Assembly (NCBI GenBank): GCA_943912335.1
Contig: CALTUD010000021.1
Location: 1-64,000 of the forward strand
DNA from: an uncultured Acetobacteraceae bacterium
GTDB lineage: Bacteria; Pseudomonadota; Alphaproteobacteria; Acetobacterales; Acetobacteraceae
Direction of reading: 5' to 3'
Length of the DNA stretch: 64,000 bases
Made by a program: the position numbers and the translations under genes. The notes beneath the pieces are model-generated. The model saw only the letters and a list, made by a program, of their open reading frames with translations, did no database searches and had not been told where the DNA came from. This document shows positions 17,738 through 26,478 of the stretch, in pieces; position 1 is the first letter of the stretch; every line of letters starts with the position of its first letter.

Positions 17738-19183
17738 ATGCCGGCGCGTTTACACCCTTGTGGTTCACGGATAGTTTCAAACTCTATTTCGCCCGTATCT
17801 GCCGGAGTCCACGCGGCCTTGCCTTCGTTCCATACTGGCCGGCTCGGTACCCTGCCGAAGCGCGCGGCTCGCAAGTTGCTCCGTGAGTTGCGTCACCTGC
17901 AGACAGGTCCGGCGTTTGCTCCCACTCGGCTCTCTGGCGAGCCCTTGGCGATGCTGGCTGCGCCCGAACCTGGCGGCGCAGAGCCCGCTCCGGGTGCGAC
18001 ACCCACGACGACACCCTCTCCGGCGCCTACTCCCCATTCCCTTGTCAAGGACCTGGTGCAGACCGTGCGCAGCAACCCCGAGACCGACCGGCTCCGCCTC
18101 CGGGCCGATGCGCTGGAGAAGCGCGTCGACCTGATGGAGGGCTGGGCCCGTACTTCCGCCGAGCGCACCGCCTTTCTGGAAACCATGGCCTCCGAGGTCG
18201 ACGGGTTCCGCATGGCGCGGGCGAAACAGATCGCCGGACAGCAGCGCATGGCGGAAAAGTTCGTCGCCTCCCTGTCCGGGCTGGTGGAGCGCGTGGACGC
18301 GCTCGCCCAGGACGTGGCAGCGATGCAGGAGCGCGTCGAGGCCCTGGCCGCCGGCGGGGAGCGACGCTCCGGGGATCTGGCCGACGATCTCGGCGCGCAG
18401 ATCGCCGCCATCGCCGAACGGCAGGACATGCTGCAGCGCGTGCTTTCCGGCCGCTCGCGGCAGGCGCTTCGCGCCGTGTCGGCGGCCGCCGAGGGTGCGG
18501 CCGCGCCGGCCGAACAGGATCATGCGCTCGACCTGCTTTATCTCGCCTTCGAGGACCGCGCCCGCGGCAGCCGCGAGCAGATCAAGCAGCGCCAGGCGAC
18601 CTATCTGCCGCTGCTGGACGAGGCCGGCGCAGGCAACGCCGAACGTCCGATCCTGGATCTCGGCGCCGGTCGCGGCGAGTGGCTGGAGCTGCTGCGCGAC
18701 CACGAGAAGCAGGCGCGCGGCGTCGACTTGAACCAAGCGATGGTGGCGTCGTGCCAGGCGCTGGGGCTCGATTGCGTCGAGGCCGATGCGCTCGGCACCC
18801 TGCGTACGCTGCCCGACGAGTCCATCGGCCTGATCACCGGCTTCCACATCATCGAGCATCTGCCCTACGCGGTGTTCGTAGGCCTGCTGGACGAGGCACT
18901 GCGTGTGCTCGCCCCGGGCGGCATCCTACTGTTCGAGACGCCGGATCCGGAAAACGTCATCGTCGGCAGCCACACCTTCTACATGGACCCTACGCACCAC
19001 AATCCGATGCCGAGCCTGATGGTGCGCATCGTCGCGGAGACGCGCGGGTTCGACAGCGTCGAGATCCGGCGCATGAACCCGTCCGACAGCCGCTTCCGGG
19101 GTCAGGACCAGGAGCTGATCGCCCAGCTCGACGCGTTGTTCTTCGGTCCCCAGGACTACGCGATGATCGCCAGGAAGCTCTGA
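17738..19183 (+). CDS. Coiled-coil SAM-dependent methyltransferase (O-antigen-type)
   Basis: A 481-residue protein with a Pro/Ala-rich segment (about 72-100), a long predicted coiled coil (about 115-240) and a C-terminal class I methyltransferase domain. Motif I is ILDLGAGRGEWLELL (about 305-319), followed by the acidic strand end GVDLNQ and the FHIIEHLPY and LLFETPDPEN motifs. The combination of coiled coil and methyltransferase resembles proteins that cap O-antigen chains and measure their length (WbdD-type), though no kinase domain is present. The ATG at 17738 directly follows the previous stop; the first 70 residues are atypical and the real start may be 17951 (MLAAPEP). Confidence 0.75.
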   Translation: MPARLHPCGSRIVSNSISPVSAGVHAALPSFHTGRLGTLPKRAARKLLRELRHLQTGPAFAPTRLSGEPLAMLAAPEPGGAEPAPGATPTTTPSPAPTPHSLVKDLVQTVRSNPETDRLRLRADALEKRVDLMEGWARTSAERTAFLETMASEVDGFRMARAKQIAGQQRMAEKFVASLSGLVERVDALAQDVAAMQERVEALAAGGERRSGDLADDLGAQIAAIAERQDMLQRVLSGRSRQALRAVSAAAEGAAAPAEQDHALDLLYLAFEDRARGSREQIKQRQATYLPLLDEAGAGNAERPILDLGAGRGEWLELLRDHEKQARGVDLNQAMVASCQALGLDCVEADALGTLRTLPDESIGLITGFHIIEHLPYAVFVGLLDEALRVLAPGGILLFETPDPENVIVGSHTFYMDPTHHNPMPSLMVRIVAETRGFDSVEIRRMNPSDSRFRGQDQELIAQLDALFFGPQDYAMIARKL

Positions 19184-19186
19184 GCG

Positions 19187-20227
19187 ATGCGCATCGCCAT
19201 CACCACCGTTCAGGTGCCGTTCGTGCGCGGCGGCGCCGAGTTCCATGCGGAGGAACTCCAGCGCGCGCTGAAGCGCGCCGGACACGAGGTGGATATCGTT
19301 TCGGTTCCGTTCAAATGGTATCCAGCCGCGCGTCTGGTCGATCAGATGGCGATCTGGCGATTGATCGACCTGTCCACCAGCAACGGCGTGCCGATCGACA
19401 AGGTGATCGCGCTGAAGTTTCCCGCTTATCTGGCCAATCATCCGGACCAGGTGATCTGGATGCTGCACCAGCATCGCGAGGCGTACGATCTCTGGGGCGA
19501 GACCAACAACGCGCTGGCGGTGGATCCCGAGGGCGGGGCGATCCGTGACTTCCTGCGCGAGACCGACCGGCACTACATCCCGCGCGCGCGGCACGTGTTC
19601 GCCAATTCCCGCAACGTCGCCCGCAGGCTCGAGACCTATTGCGGGCTCGGTTCGCGCGTTCTCTATCATCCGCCGCCGGGTGTGGAGAAACTGCATCGCG
19701 GCGAGTACGGCGACTACCTGCTGGTTCCGGCGCGCATCAACGAGACCAAGCGTCAGGATCTGGTGCTGGAAGCGTTGGCGTTATGCCGCACCGATGTGCG
19801 TGTGGTGTTCATGGGCCATCCCGACCGCCCGGATTATGGCGACATGCTGCGCAAGCGTTCGCTGCCGCTGGGCGATCGCGTCACCTGGACCGGGTTCGTG
19901 TCGGACGAAGAGCGCATCAGGCTCTATGCCAACGCGCGCGCGGTGGTGTTTCCGCCGATCGACGAGGATTACGGCTACGGCACGCTGGAAGCCATGGTGT
20001 CCGGCAAGGCGGTCATCACCTGCACCGATTCCGGCGGCTCGCTGGAGTTCGTCGAGCATGACCATACCGGCCTGATCACCGCGCCGGAGGCGGCCTCTCT
20101 GGCAGACGCGTTCGACCGGATCTGGACCAACCCGGCCTTCGCGCGCCAGGCCGGCGAGGCGGGATGGGAGCGCTACCGCTCCCTCAACATCTCCTGGGAC
20201 AACGTGGTGTCATGTCTGCTCGACTGA
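19187..20227 (+). CDS. Glycosyltransferase family 4
   Basis: A 346-residue GT-B enzyme. The N-terminus MRIAITTVQVPFVRGGAE is the usual first strand and Gly-rich loop. The C-terminal half contains YLLVPARINETKRQDLVLEA and the EX7E segment DEDYGYGTLEAMVSGKAVI, the donor-sugar phosphate site. It starts 3 bp after the methyltransferase stop and overlaps the next gene by 16 bp, so it sits in the middle of a co-transcribed glycan operon. It would act in the cytosol on a lipid-linked acceptor. Donor and linkage are unknown. Confidence 0.9.
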   Translation: MRIAITTVQVPFVRGGAEFHAEELQRALKRAGHEVDIVSVPFKWYPAARLVDQMAIWRLIDLSTSNGVPIDKVIALKFPAYLANHPDQVIWMLHQHREAYDLWGETNNALAVDPEGGAIRDFLRETDRHYIPRARHVFANSRNVARRLETYCGLGSRVLYHPPPGVEKLHRGEYGDYLLVPARINETKRQDLVLEALALCRTDVRVVFMGHPDRPDYGDMLRKRSLPLGDRVTWTGFVSDEERIRLYANARAVVFPPIDEDYGYGTLEAMVSGKAVITCTDSGGSLEFVEHDHTGLITAPEAASLADAFDRIWTNPAFARQAGEAGWERYRSLNISWDNVVSCLLD

Positions 20228-21564
20228 GGGTCAACGTCTTCACGCCGTTGCCGCCCGCGCACACGGACATCGCCAACGTCAACCTGCCGATCATCAGCCT
20301 GATGCAGGACGTGGCCGACGTCACGGTCTGGACGCCGCAGGAATACTGGGACCCTCTGGAGGATCGCCGCATACGCGTGCATCCGTTCCGCGCCGACGCG
20401 ATCGCGTTCTGGGATCTCAACGCCGCCGACGTGAACATCTTCCATATCGGCAACAATCGCGAGATGCACGAGGACATCTTCGATGTGGCCCGTCGCGTGC
20501 CCGGACTGGTGGTGCTGCACGACGTCAACCTGCATGACTTCTCGCTGGAGATGTACCATGCCGGCCGTCTCGCCACCTATGCCGAGATCATGACGCGTTG
20601 CCACGGCGTGGCGGCGCTCGACGAGGCGCGGCACGCGCTTGCCCATGGCGGGATGGGCGATGTGATGAAGCGCTATCCTTGCACCATGGCCCCGGCGGCA
20701 CGCGCCACCGGCATCCTGATGCACAACCGGTCCGCAGCGACGGCGCTCGCCGCCGAGACGTCGGTGCCGGTCTTCTTTCTGCCGCTGCCCTTTGCCGATC
20801 GCGACTGGCCCGAACCGTCGCCGCGTCCGGCGGCGCGCAAACCGTACCGGCTGGTGGCGTTCGGTTTCCTCGGCAAGAACCGGCGCGTCGAGCAGATCCT
20901 GCACGTGCTTGCGGACAGCCCGATGCGGGACAACTACACGCTCGACATCTACGGCATGTTCCACGATCCCGAAGCACTGGAGGCGCTGATCGAGGAGTAC
21001 GATCTGGGCGACATCGTCTCCGTGCATGGCTTCGTCTCGTTCCAGACGCTGAACGCGGCGATCGCCGCGGCGGATCTGGTGCTGAACCTGCGCAATCCGA
21101 CCGTGGGCGAAGCATCCGGCAGTCAGCTGCGCATCTGGGCCAACGGTGCCGCTTCCGTGGTAACCGACCATGGCTGGTACGCCGATCTGCCGTCGGACTG
21201 CGTGCAGAAGATCGACGCCGAAAGCGAGGCGGACGACCTGATGCATCTGCTGATCGATTTCTGTTGCCGCCCCGATCACTACCACCGCATGGGCGAAGCG
21301 GGACTCCGCCACGTTCGCGCAACGCACGATGCGCGCGACTACGTGTCGGCCCTGATGCAGATCCTGCAGGGCGAGCGTGAACGGCAACGGGCCACGCTGG
21401 CGCGTGCGCTGACGCAGCGCTTCCGCAAGCCGAATCGGCCAGATACGCTGCTGGCCGAACGCGCCGTCCTCGCCTTGTTCGGCGCCGATGTCGTACCGGC
21501 GACGCGCGAGCCCGACGCGAAGACCGATATCGGCCACGATGCCATCCAGTCCGCCGTCGGCTGA
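20212..21564 (+). CDS. GT-B glycosyltransferase
   Basis: A 450-residue glycosyltransferase-like protein beginning MSARLRVNVFTPLPPAHTDI. The first half has LVVLHDVNLHDFSLEMYH and the second half has LVAFGFLGKNRRVEQIL and a late acidic/serine segment NPTVGEASGSQLRIWANG, positioned like the donor site of family 4 enzymes. The start at 20212 overlaps the previous gene by 16 bp and gives a natural first beta strand; an earlier ATG at 20164 lies deeper in that gene. A 70-residue Arg-rich tail (about 380-450) is unusual. The stop overlaps the next start (TGATG). The substrate is unknown. Confidence 0.82.
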   Translation: MSARLRVNVFTPLPPAHTDIANVNLPIISLMQDVADVTVWTPQEYWDPLEDRRIRVHPFRADAIAFWDLNAADVNIFHIGNNREMHEDIFDVARRVPGLVVLHDVNLHDFSLEMYHAGRLATYAEIMTRCHGVAALDEARHALAHGGMGDVMKRYPCTMAPAARATGILMHNRSAATALAAETSVPVFFLPLPFADRDWPEPSPRPAARKPYRLVAFGFLGKNRRVEQILHVLADSPMRDNYTLDIYGMFHDPEALEALIEEYDLGDIVSVHGFVSFQTLNAAIAAADLVLNLRNPTVGEASGSQLRIWANGAASVVTDHGWYADLPSDCVQKIDAESEADDLMHLLIDFCCRPDHYHRMGEAGLRHVRATHDARDYVSALMQILQGERERQRATLARALTQRFRKPNRPDTLLAERAVLALFGADVVPATREPDAKTDIGHDAIQSAVG

Positions 21565-22610
21565 TGCGCACCGCAGAGGCCAGCCTTCTCCATCCGCCGC
21601 CCGCCGGCCTGACGAAACCGCCACGCCTGGCGATCGTGGTGCCGTGCTTCAACGAGGAGGCGGTGCTGCCGGAAACCATGCGCCGCCTGGGCGCCCTCGT
21701 CGCCATGCTGCAGCAGGGAAACCGTATCGCCGGGGATAGCCACGTGCTGTTCGTGGATGACGGCTCGCGCGATTCCACTTGGGCGCTGATCGAGGCCGCC
21801 CATGCCCGGGCGCCAATGTTCGGCGGCCTTATGCTGTCGCGCAATTGCGGGCATCAGAACGCCCTGCTGGCCGGACTTCTGAACGCAGGCGGCGACATCG
21901 TCGTGTCGATGGATGCCGACCTGCAGGACGACGTGGACGCAGTGCACCGGATGCTCGACGCCCATGAGGCGGGGGCGGACATCGTCTACGGCGTGCGCTC
22001 GTCGCGCGCCACCGACCGCGTGGGCAAGCGGGTCACCGCGCGGCTCTATTACCGCATCCTGCAGAAGCTCGGCGTGGAGATCGTGTTCGACCATGCCGAC
22101 TACCGGCTGATGAGCCGACGGGCAGTGGAAGCGTTGCGCGGATATGGCGAGACCAACCTGTTCCTGCGCGCGCTGATCCCGCAGCTCGGCTTCCGCTCCG
22201 CGATCGTCACCTACGAACGCGCCGAGCGTTTCGCCGGCACCTCGCACTATCCGTTGCGCAAGATGCTGTCCCTGGCGCTCGAAGGCGTGACCTCGTTCTC
22301 GATCCGGCCGCTGCGCCTGGTGGCGATCGCCGGATTCCTGATCTCGCTGGTCTCGCTCCTGATGGCGGTCTGGGCGCTCTATACCCGGATCGTCAACCCG
22401 GCCGTGGTGCCCGGTTGGGCCTCCATCGTGATCCCGGTCTACCTCTCCTGCGGGATCGAACTGCTCGGCCTCGGCATCGTCGGCGAATATGTCGGCCGCA
22501 TCTATCTCGAAGCCAAGGCACGCCCACGCTTTCATGTCGCCAGGCTCGATCATGGCGGCCAGACCGAGGGCGGGGCGGCGGGATTGGACCCGATCGACGA
22601 TCGCCGGTAG
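21564..22610 (+). CDS. GtrB/DPM1-like family 2 glycosyltransferase
   Basis: A 348-residue enzyme that loads a hexose from a nucleotide sugar onto undecaprenyl phosphate at the inner face of the membrane. The GT-A core shows LAIVVPCFNEEAVLPETMRR, FVDDGSRDSTW, MLSRNCGHQNALLAGL and MDADLQDD (the metal-binding DxD-type site), then DYRLMSRRAVEAL. Two C-terminal membrane helices (about 250-275 and 285-310) precede the conserved GEYVGRIYLEAKARP tail. This is the GtrB/ArnC/DPM1 layout. It most plausibly supplies the lipid-linked sugar used by the PIG-V-like and GT39-like membrane transferases of the same cluster. Confidence 0.92.
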   Translation: MRTAEASLLHPPPAGLTKPPRLAIVVPCFNEEAVLPETMRRLGALVAMLQQGNRIAGDSHVLFVDDGSRDSTWALIEAAHARAPMFGGLMLSRNCGHQNALLAGLLNAGGDIVVSMDADLQDDVDAVHRMLDAHEAGADIVYGVRSSRATDRVGKRVTARLYYRILQKLGVEIVFDHADYRLMSRRAVEALRGYGETNLFLRALIPQLGFRSAIVTYERAERFAGTSHYPLRKMLSLALEGVTSFSIRPLRLVAIAGFLISLVSLLMAVWALYTRIVNPAVVPGWASIVIPVYLSCGIELLGLGIVGEYVGRIYLEAKARPRFHVARLDHGGQTEGGAAGLDPIDDRR

Positions 22611-22664
22611 GTTGCGCCGCGGTGCGGCCTGCCGGTCGCGGCCTTTCTCCACGCCGCCCTGTCC

Positions 22665-23891
22665 ATGCGCGATCCCGGCGCGATGAATTCGGATCATCCC
22701 ATGCTGCCCAGAAGCCGCGCTGCCGGCGACCTCATGCGCCCTGCGGCCGATGACGCGCTCCGCATCCTGCTCGACCGGCGCCTGCTCGTGTTCGTGGCCG
22801 CGTTCGAGATCGCGATCTTCTGCGTTTATCTGCTGATCGGCGCCACGCACGGTTCGTATCGCAACACGGTCTGCAACTGGGACTGCAACTGGTACGGCGA
22901 GATCGCCACGCGCGGTTACGACGCGCATCCGGACGGGCGCGGCTATGCCAACTGGGCGTTCTTTCCCTTGTTCCCGCTGCTGTCGCGCGGGTTGATGCAT
23001 CTCAGCGGCGAGAGTTTCGTCACCTGCGCCTCGGCGCTGAACTTCGCCGCGTTCTTCGCGGTCGTGGTCGCCGGCGCGGCTTTCTGCCGGCAGCGCTTCG
23101 GATCGCGTGACCCGTTCTTCGTCGCCCTGGTGTTCCTGTGCTTTCCGATCGGCATCTATTTCCGCCTTCCCTACTCGGAGAGCCTCTACGGCCTGCTGGT
23201 GCTGACGACGCTGCTGCTTGCCGCGCGCGGCAGGCTGCTCGCGTCGGGGCTGTTCGCCGGCCTGGCCTGCTTCTGCCGCCCGACAGGGATCCTGCTGGTC
23301 GGCAGCATCGGTCTGGTGGCGCTGATCCGTCTCGTCATGGCGCTGCTGCGCGGGCAGCAGACCCTCCGCACCGCGATGCCGCAGGTGGCACGTCTGGCGG
23401 CGTTCGGCATCATCGGCGTCGCCGGATTGCTGTGCTACGCGCTCTATCTCGACAGGCTGGTCGGCGATCCGCTCGCCTTTTCGCATGCCATGGGGGCCTG
23501 GGACCGGCATTATGCCAGTCCGCTGGCGCGCATCGGCTACGCCCTGTCGCTGCACGACATGAGCGCGGCGCATTTCCTGTCATCCGATTACCGCCCACAG
23601 ACCTATCTGGCGCTGTTCGCGCTTCTGTCGTTGCCGCTGATCCTGTGGGCGTTCGCGTTGGGCGCGCCCGTGGAAGGCGTGTTCCTGCTCGGCACGCTGA
23701 TCCTGTCCAGCGCCACGGGACTGGAGTCCGAGCCACGCTACATGTTCTGCAACCCGGTCTCAATCGCGCTGATCGTGGTGGCGCTGGAGAAGCTGCCCCT
23801 GCCGGTGCGCTGGAGCGTGCCGGCCTTGTTCGGCGCGGCGCAGGTCGTGCTGGTGTTCGCCTGGTTCAACCTGTCGGCCTTCATGACCTGA
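22665..23891 (+). CDS. PIG-V-like membrane mannosyltransferase, copy 2
   Basis: A 408-residue multispanning protein, paralogous to the gene at 16553. Shared signatures are NWDCNWYGEIATRGY, RGYANWAFFPLFPLL, FRLPYSESLYGLL, RPTGILLVGSIGL, GDPLAFSHA and CNPVSI near the C-terminus. The first Asp pair lies in the periplasmic loop expected to hold the catalytic acidic residue of GT-C enzymes. It starts 54 bp after the GtrB-like gene, and an alternative in-frame ATG lies at 22683. It closes the glycan cluster. The two copies presumably add sugars at different positions or to different acceptors. Confidence 0.75.
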   Translation: MRDPGAMNSDHPMLPRSRAAGDLMRPAADDALRILLDRRLLVFVAAFEIAIFCVYLLIGATHGSYRNTVCNWDCNWYGEIATRGYDAHPDGRGYANWAFFPLFPLLSRGLMHLSGESFVTCASALNFAAFFAVVVAGAAFCRQRFGSRDPFFVALVFLCFPIGIYFRLPYSESLYGLLVLTTLLLAARGRLLASGLFAGLACFCRPTGILLVGSIGLVALIRLVMALLRGQQTLRTAMPQVARLAAFGIIGVAGLLCYALYLDRLVGDPLAFSHAMGAWDRHYASPLARIGYALSLHDMSAAHFLSSDYRPQTYLALFALLSLPLILWAFALGAPVEGVFLLGTLILSSATGLESEPRYMFCNPVSIALIVVALEKLPLPVRWSVPALFGAAQVVLVFAWFNLSAFMT

Positions 23892-23992
23892 CCACCGATA
23901 GGCTCCGCGCCTTCCCGGCGGGAATCACGCATGTCCCGCCTGTCTCTCGGCAAATGCAGACTGCCGTAACCCGCCACCTGCATCCAAGCGGG

Positions 23993-24034
23993 CAGAAGTC
24001 TCTTGGCTTCTCTTTCTTCAGATGCGGAAGAAGC
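23993..24034 (+). repeat. Degenerate right half of the two-hairpin repeat
   Basis: AAGTCTCTTGGCTTCTCTTT followed by CTTCAG and a broken AAGAAG arm aligns with the right-hand half (AAGTCTTTTTGCTTCTTTTT ... AGAAAAAGAAG) of copies B and C in the same orientation. The left hairpin is not seen. It lies between the glycan cluster and the oligopeptidase gene and may be a decayed copy. Confidence 0.5.
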
Positions 24035-24104
24035 TTCCGACCGCATGACACCGGCGTCGCGTAGACGCCGATCCCGTGTTTCGACGTGACGAAGAACCGC
24101 CCCG

Positions 24105-26282
24105 TCAGTGCGCCGGCTGGAACCCCTTCTCGCCGAACTGCCACAGCAGGAACGCGAACTCGTCCGCCGTTTCGTCGTCGCGCTGCTTGCGGGTCGAGCC
24201 GATGCCGTGCCCGGCGTCGAACTCCACGCGCAGCAGCACCGGACGCCCGCTCGCCGTGTCCGCCTGCAGCTTCGCCGTCATCTTGGCCGGGATCCACACC
24301 GTCACGCGCGGGTCCTCCGCACCGCCGGTCAGCAGAACCGCCGGATAATCCACGCCCTTGCGGACGTTGTTGTAGGCGTCCATCGCCAGCATGGACGGAA
24401 ACTGTTCCCTGTTCGTCACCGTGCCGAACTCGGGAATATTGGCCGGTCCGCCTGCGGTGTATTCCTCGCGGATCGTGTTGGTGGCGCCGACGCGGATCAG
24501 TGCCGCGCGGAACAGGTCGGGACGCTGCGTGATCGCCCCGCCGATCAGGATGCCGCCGGCACTGGTGCCCTCGCCGCCCAGATGCGCCTTGTCGGTGTAG
24601 CCTTTCGCGATCAGCATCTCGCCCGCGGCGATGAAGTCGTGGATCGTGTTCTGCTTGGTCTCGATCTTGCCCGCATCGTGCCAGGCCTGGCCCTTCTCAC
24701 CACCGCCGCGCACATGCGCCACGACATAGATCCCGCCACGATCCAGCCAGGGCAGGAAGGACGGGTTGAAGGCCGGATCGTAGCTCATGCCGTAGGCGCC
24801 ATAGCCGACCAGATAGGTCGGGCGCTTGCCGTCATGCGGCGCATCCCTGCGGCTGACGATCGACACCGGCACCTGCGTCCCGTCCGGCGCCACCGCGACC
24901 GTTTCTTCCGACTGGTACGCCGAAAGGTCGCGCGGGAACGGCGGCAGGATATGCGTGTCCGACAGCGAACCGGCGGTCGGATCGTAGCGCAGCCATTCCC
25001 GCGCACGCACCCAGGATTCCAGGCTCACCAGCGCGCCCGGCCGGGTCGGATCGGTCACGAGCCCGCCCTCCGGCGCGATCGTGCCCGCGAACGGCAGGGC
25101 GATGTCGTCCGCACGCACCGCGCCCTCGCCCAGACGATGCAAGGAGAAGGTCGCGCCGTCGCGGCTGGTGTAATACAGCCCGTCCCGCGCCGCATCGATG
25201 CTGGTCAGAACCCCCTCGCCCTGCGGCACCACGACCTTGGCATGCGCCAGATCCGGCGCGGCGAGGCTGGTCTCCACGATTTGGAAGCGTGGCGCATCCT
25301 TGTGCGTCAGCAGATCGATCCGGTCGCCGCGCACGGCGAGATCGACCGCGCCGTCCTCCGCCGTCACCACGTTCTTCCAGTCCGGATGCCCGGCCAGAAG
25401 CGCCGTCAGAGGCGTGGCATACAGCGTCATCTCCGGCGCGACGCCGTTGGAAATCGAGGCCAGCGCGAAATCCGAGCCCGGCACGATGGCGATCAACGGG
25501 AACACCGCCGCCGCCTTGAACGGGAACGGCAGATGGTCGGAATCCAGCACCGGCGTGTCCTGGCCCGGCTCTTCGCCGAGGCGGTGGCGGAACACGATCT
25601 GATGCGCGTACTGGTCCACGGGGCTCGCCGTCGCCGCGGAGGCCGGCAGCCGGTCGTAAAAGAAGCTCTTGCCGTCCGGCGCCCAGCTCACGCTGGCGAA
25701 CTGCGCGCGGTCGATGCTGTCCGGCCCGACCTTGCCGGTCTCCGTGTCGATCACATGCAGCGTGCTGTTCTCGGACCCGCCTTCCGACACGCCGTAGACG
25801 ACCTTGGAGCCGTCCTCGGTCGGCGCGAACTGGTCGATCTCGGCATGGCGCCCGTTGCTGCCCAGCGTGGACGGGTCCACCAGCACGATCTCGCGCCCCT
25901 TGGCGTCCTGCATCACCAGACGGTCCACCTGCGCGCCGGCCGGACGCTTCAGGTAGAAGATGCGATCGCCGGCCAGCACCACCGAATGCACGCGCGGCAG
26001 CAACCCGCTGACCGCGCCGATCTCGCGCGCCAGAGCGTCGCGCCCGGGGATACGCCCCAGAACCGCCCGCGCGTAGCTGTCCTGCCCGCGCAGATACGCC
26101 GCGAATTGCGGCTGCGGCCGCGACTCCATCCAGCGATACGGATCGGTGATCCTGGTGCCGAAATAATCGTCGGTGACGGGCGCCACCTTGGCCACGGGCG
26201 GCTTCGGCAGCGGCGCGGCGTGGGCAGGCTGCGCGAGAGCCACGCCGAGCAGAACGAAGGGCATGGCGCGACCGAGGCGCAT
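24105..26282 (-). CDS. Secreted prolyl oligopeptidase family serine peptidase
   Basis: A 725-residue S9-family peptidase that cleaves short peptides, probably after proline. The start at 26282 gives a signal peptide (MRLGRAMPFVLLG, cleavage near AHA, residues 20-22), with GGAG 9 nt upstream. The mature part begins with DDYFGTRITDPYRWMES, the classical start of the prolyl oligopeptidase family, followed by the beta-propeller. The alpha/beta-hydrolase part has GEGTSAGG (nucleophile Ser), GAEDPRV (Asp) and DAGHGIG (His). It is therefore periplasmic, unlike the cytosolic Flavobacterium-type enzymes without signals. It stands alone between the glycan cluster and fghA. Confidence 0.93.
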   Translation of the reverse strand: MRLGRAMPFVLLGVALAQPAHAAPLPKPPVAKVAPVTDDYFGTRITDPYRWMESRPQPQFAAYLRGQDSYARAVLGRIPGRDALAREIGAVSGLLPRVHSVVLAGDRIFYLKRPAGAQVDRLVMQDAKGREIVLVDPSTLGSNGRHAEIDQFAPTEDGSKVVYGVSEGGSENSTLHVIDTETGKVGPDSIDRAQFASVSWAPDGKSFFYDRLPASAATASPVDQYAHQIVFRHRLGEEPGQDTPVLDSDHLPFPFKAAAVFPLIAIVPGSDFALASISNGVAPEMTLYATPLTALLAGHPDWKNVVTAEDGAVDLAVRGDRIDLLTHKDAPRFQIVETSLAAPDLAHAKVVVPQGEGVLTSIDAARDGLYYTSRDGATFSLHRLGEGAVRADDIALPFAGTIAPEGGLVTDPTRPGALVSLESWVRAREWLRYDPTAGSLSDTHILPPFPRDLSAYQSEETVAVAPDGTQVPVSIVSRRDAPHDGKRPTYLVGYGAYGMSYDPAFNPSFLPWLDRGGIYVVAHVRGGGEKGQAWHDAGKIETKQNTIHDFIAAGEMLIAKGYTDKAHLGGEGTSAGGILIGGAITQRPDLFRAALIRVGATNTIREEYTAGGPANIPEFGTVTNREQFPSMLAMDAYNNVRKGVDYPAVLLTGGAEDPRVTVWIPAKMTAKLQADTASGRPVLLRVEFDAGHGIGSTRKQRDDETADEFAFLLWQFGEKGFQPAH

Positions 26283-26354
26283 TGGGGAACTCCGGGCTGT
26301 GGAACGGGGTAGCGTCGCCGCCTCGTCGTCGCCGGTCAAGCGCGAGAAGTCTTC

Positions 26355-26473
26355 GTTCTTTTTTGCAAAAAAGAACCAAAAAACTCTTGTCCGTTTAGTG
26401 CGGAGAACCGGCGAACCTGGGACTCAACAAACGGATAAAAGTCTTTTTGCTTCTTTTTCTTCAGAAAAAGAAG
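26355..26473 (+). repeat. Two-hairpin intergenic repeat, copy B
   Basis: The left palindrome (26355-26376) has arms GTTCTTTTTTG/CAAAAAAGAAC and the right palindrome (26450-26473) has arms CTTCTTTTTCT/AGAAAAAGAAG. Between them lie CAAAAAACTCTTGTCCGTTT, a variable core and CGGATAAAAGTCTTTTTG. It lies between the start of the oligopeptidase gene and the end of fghA (stop at 26479). Confidence 0.88.
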
Positions 26474-26478
26474 ACCTC

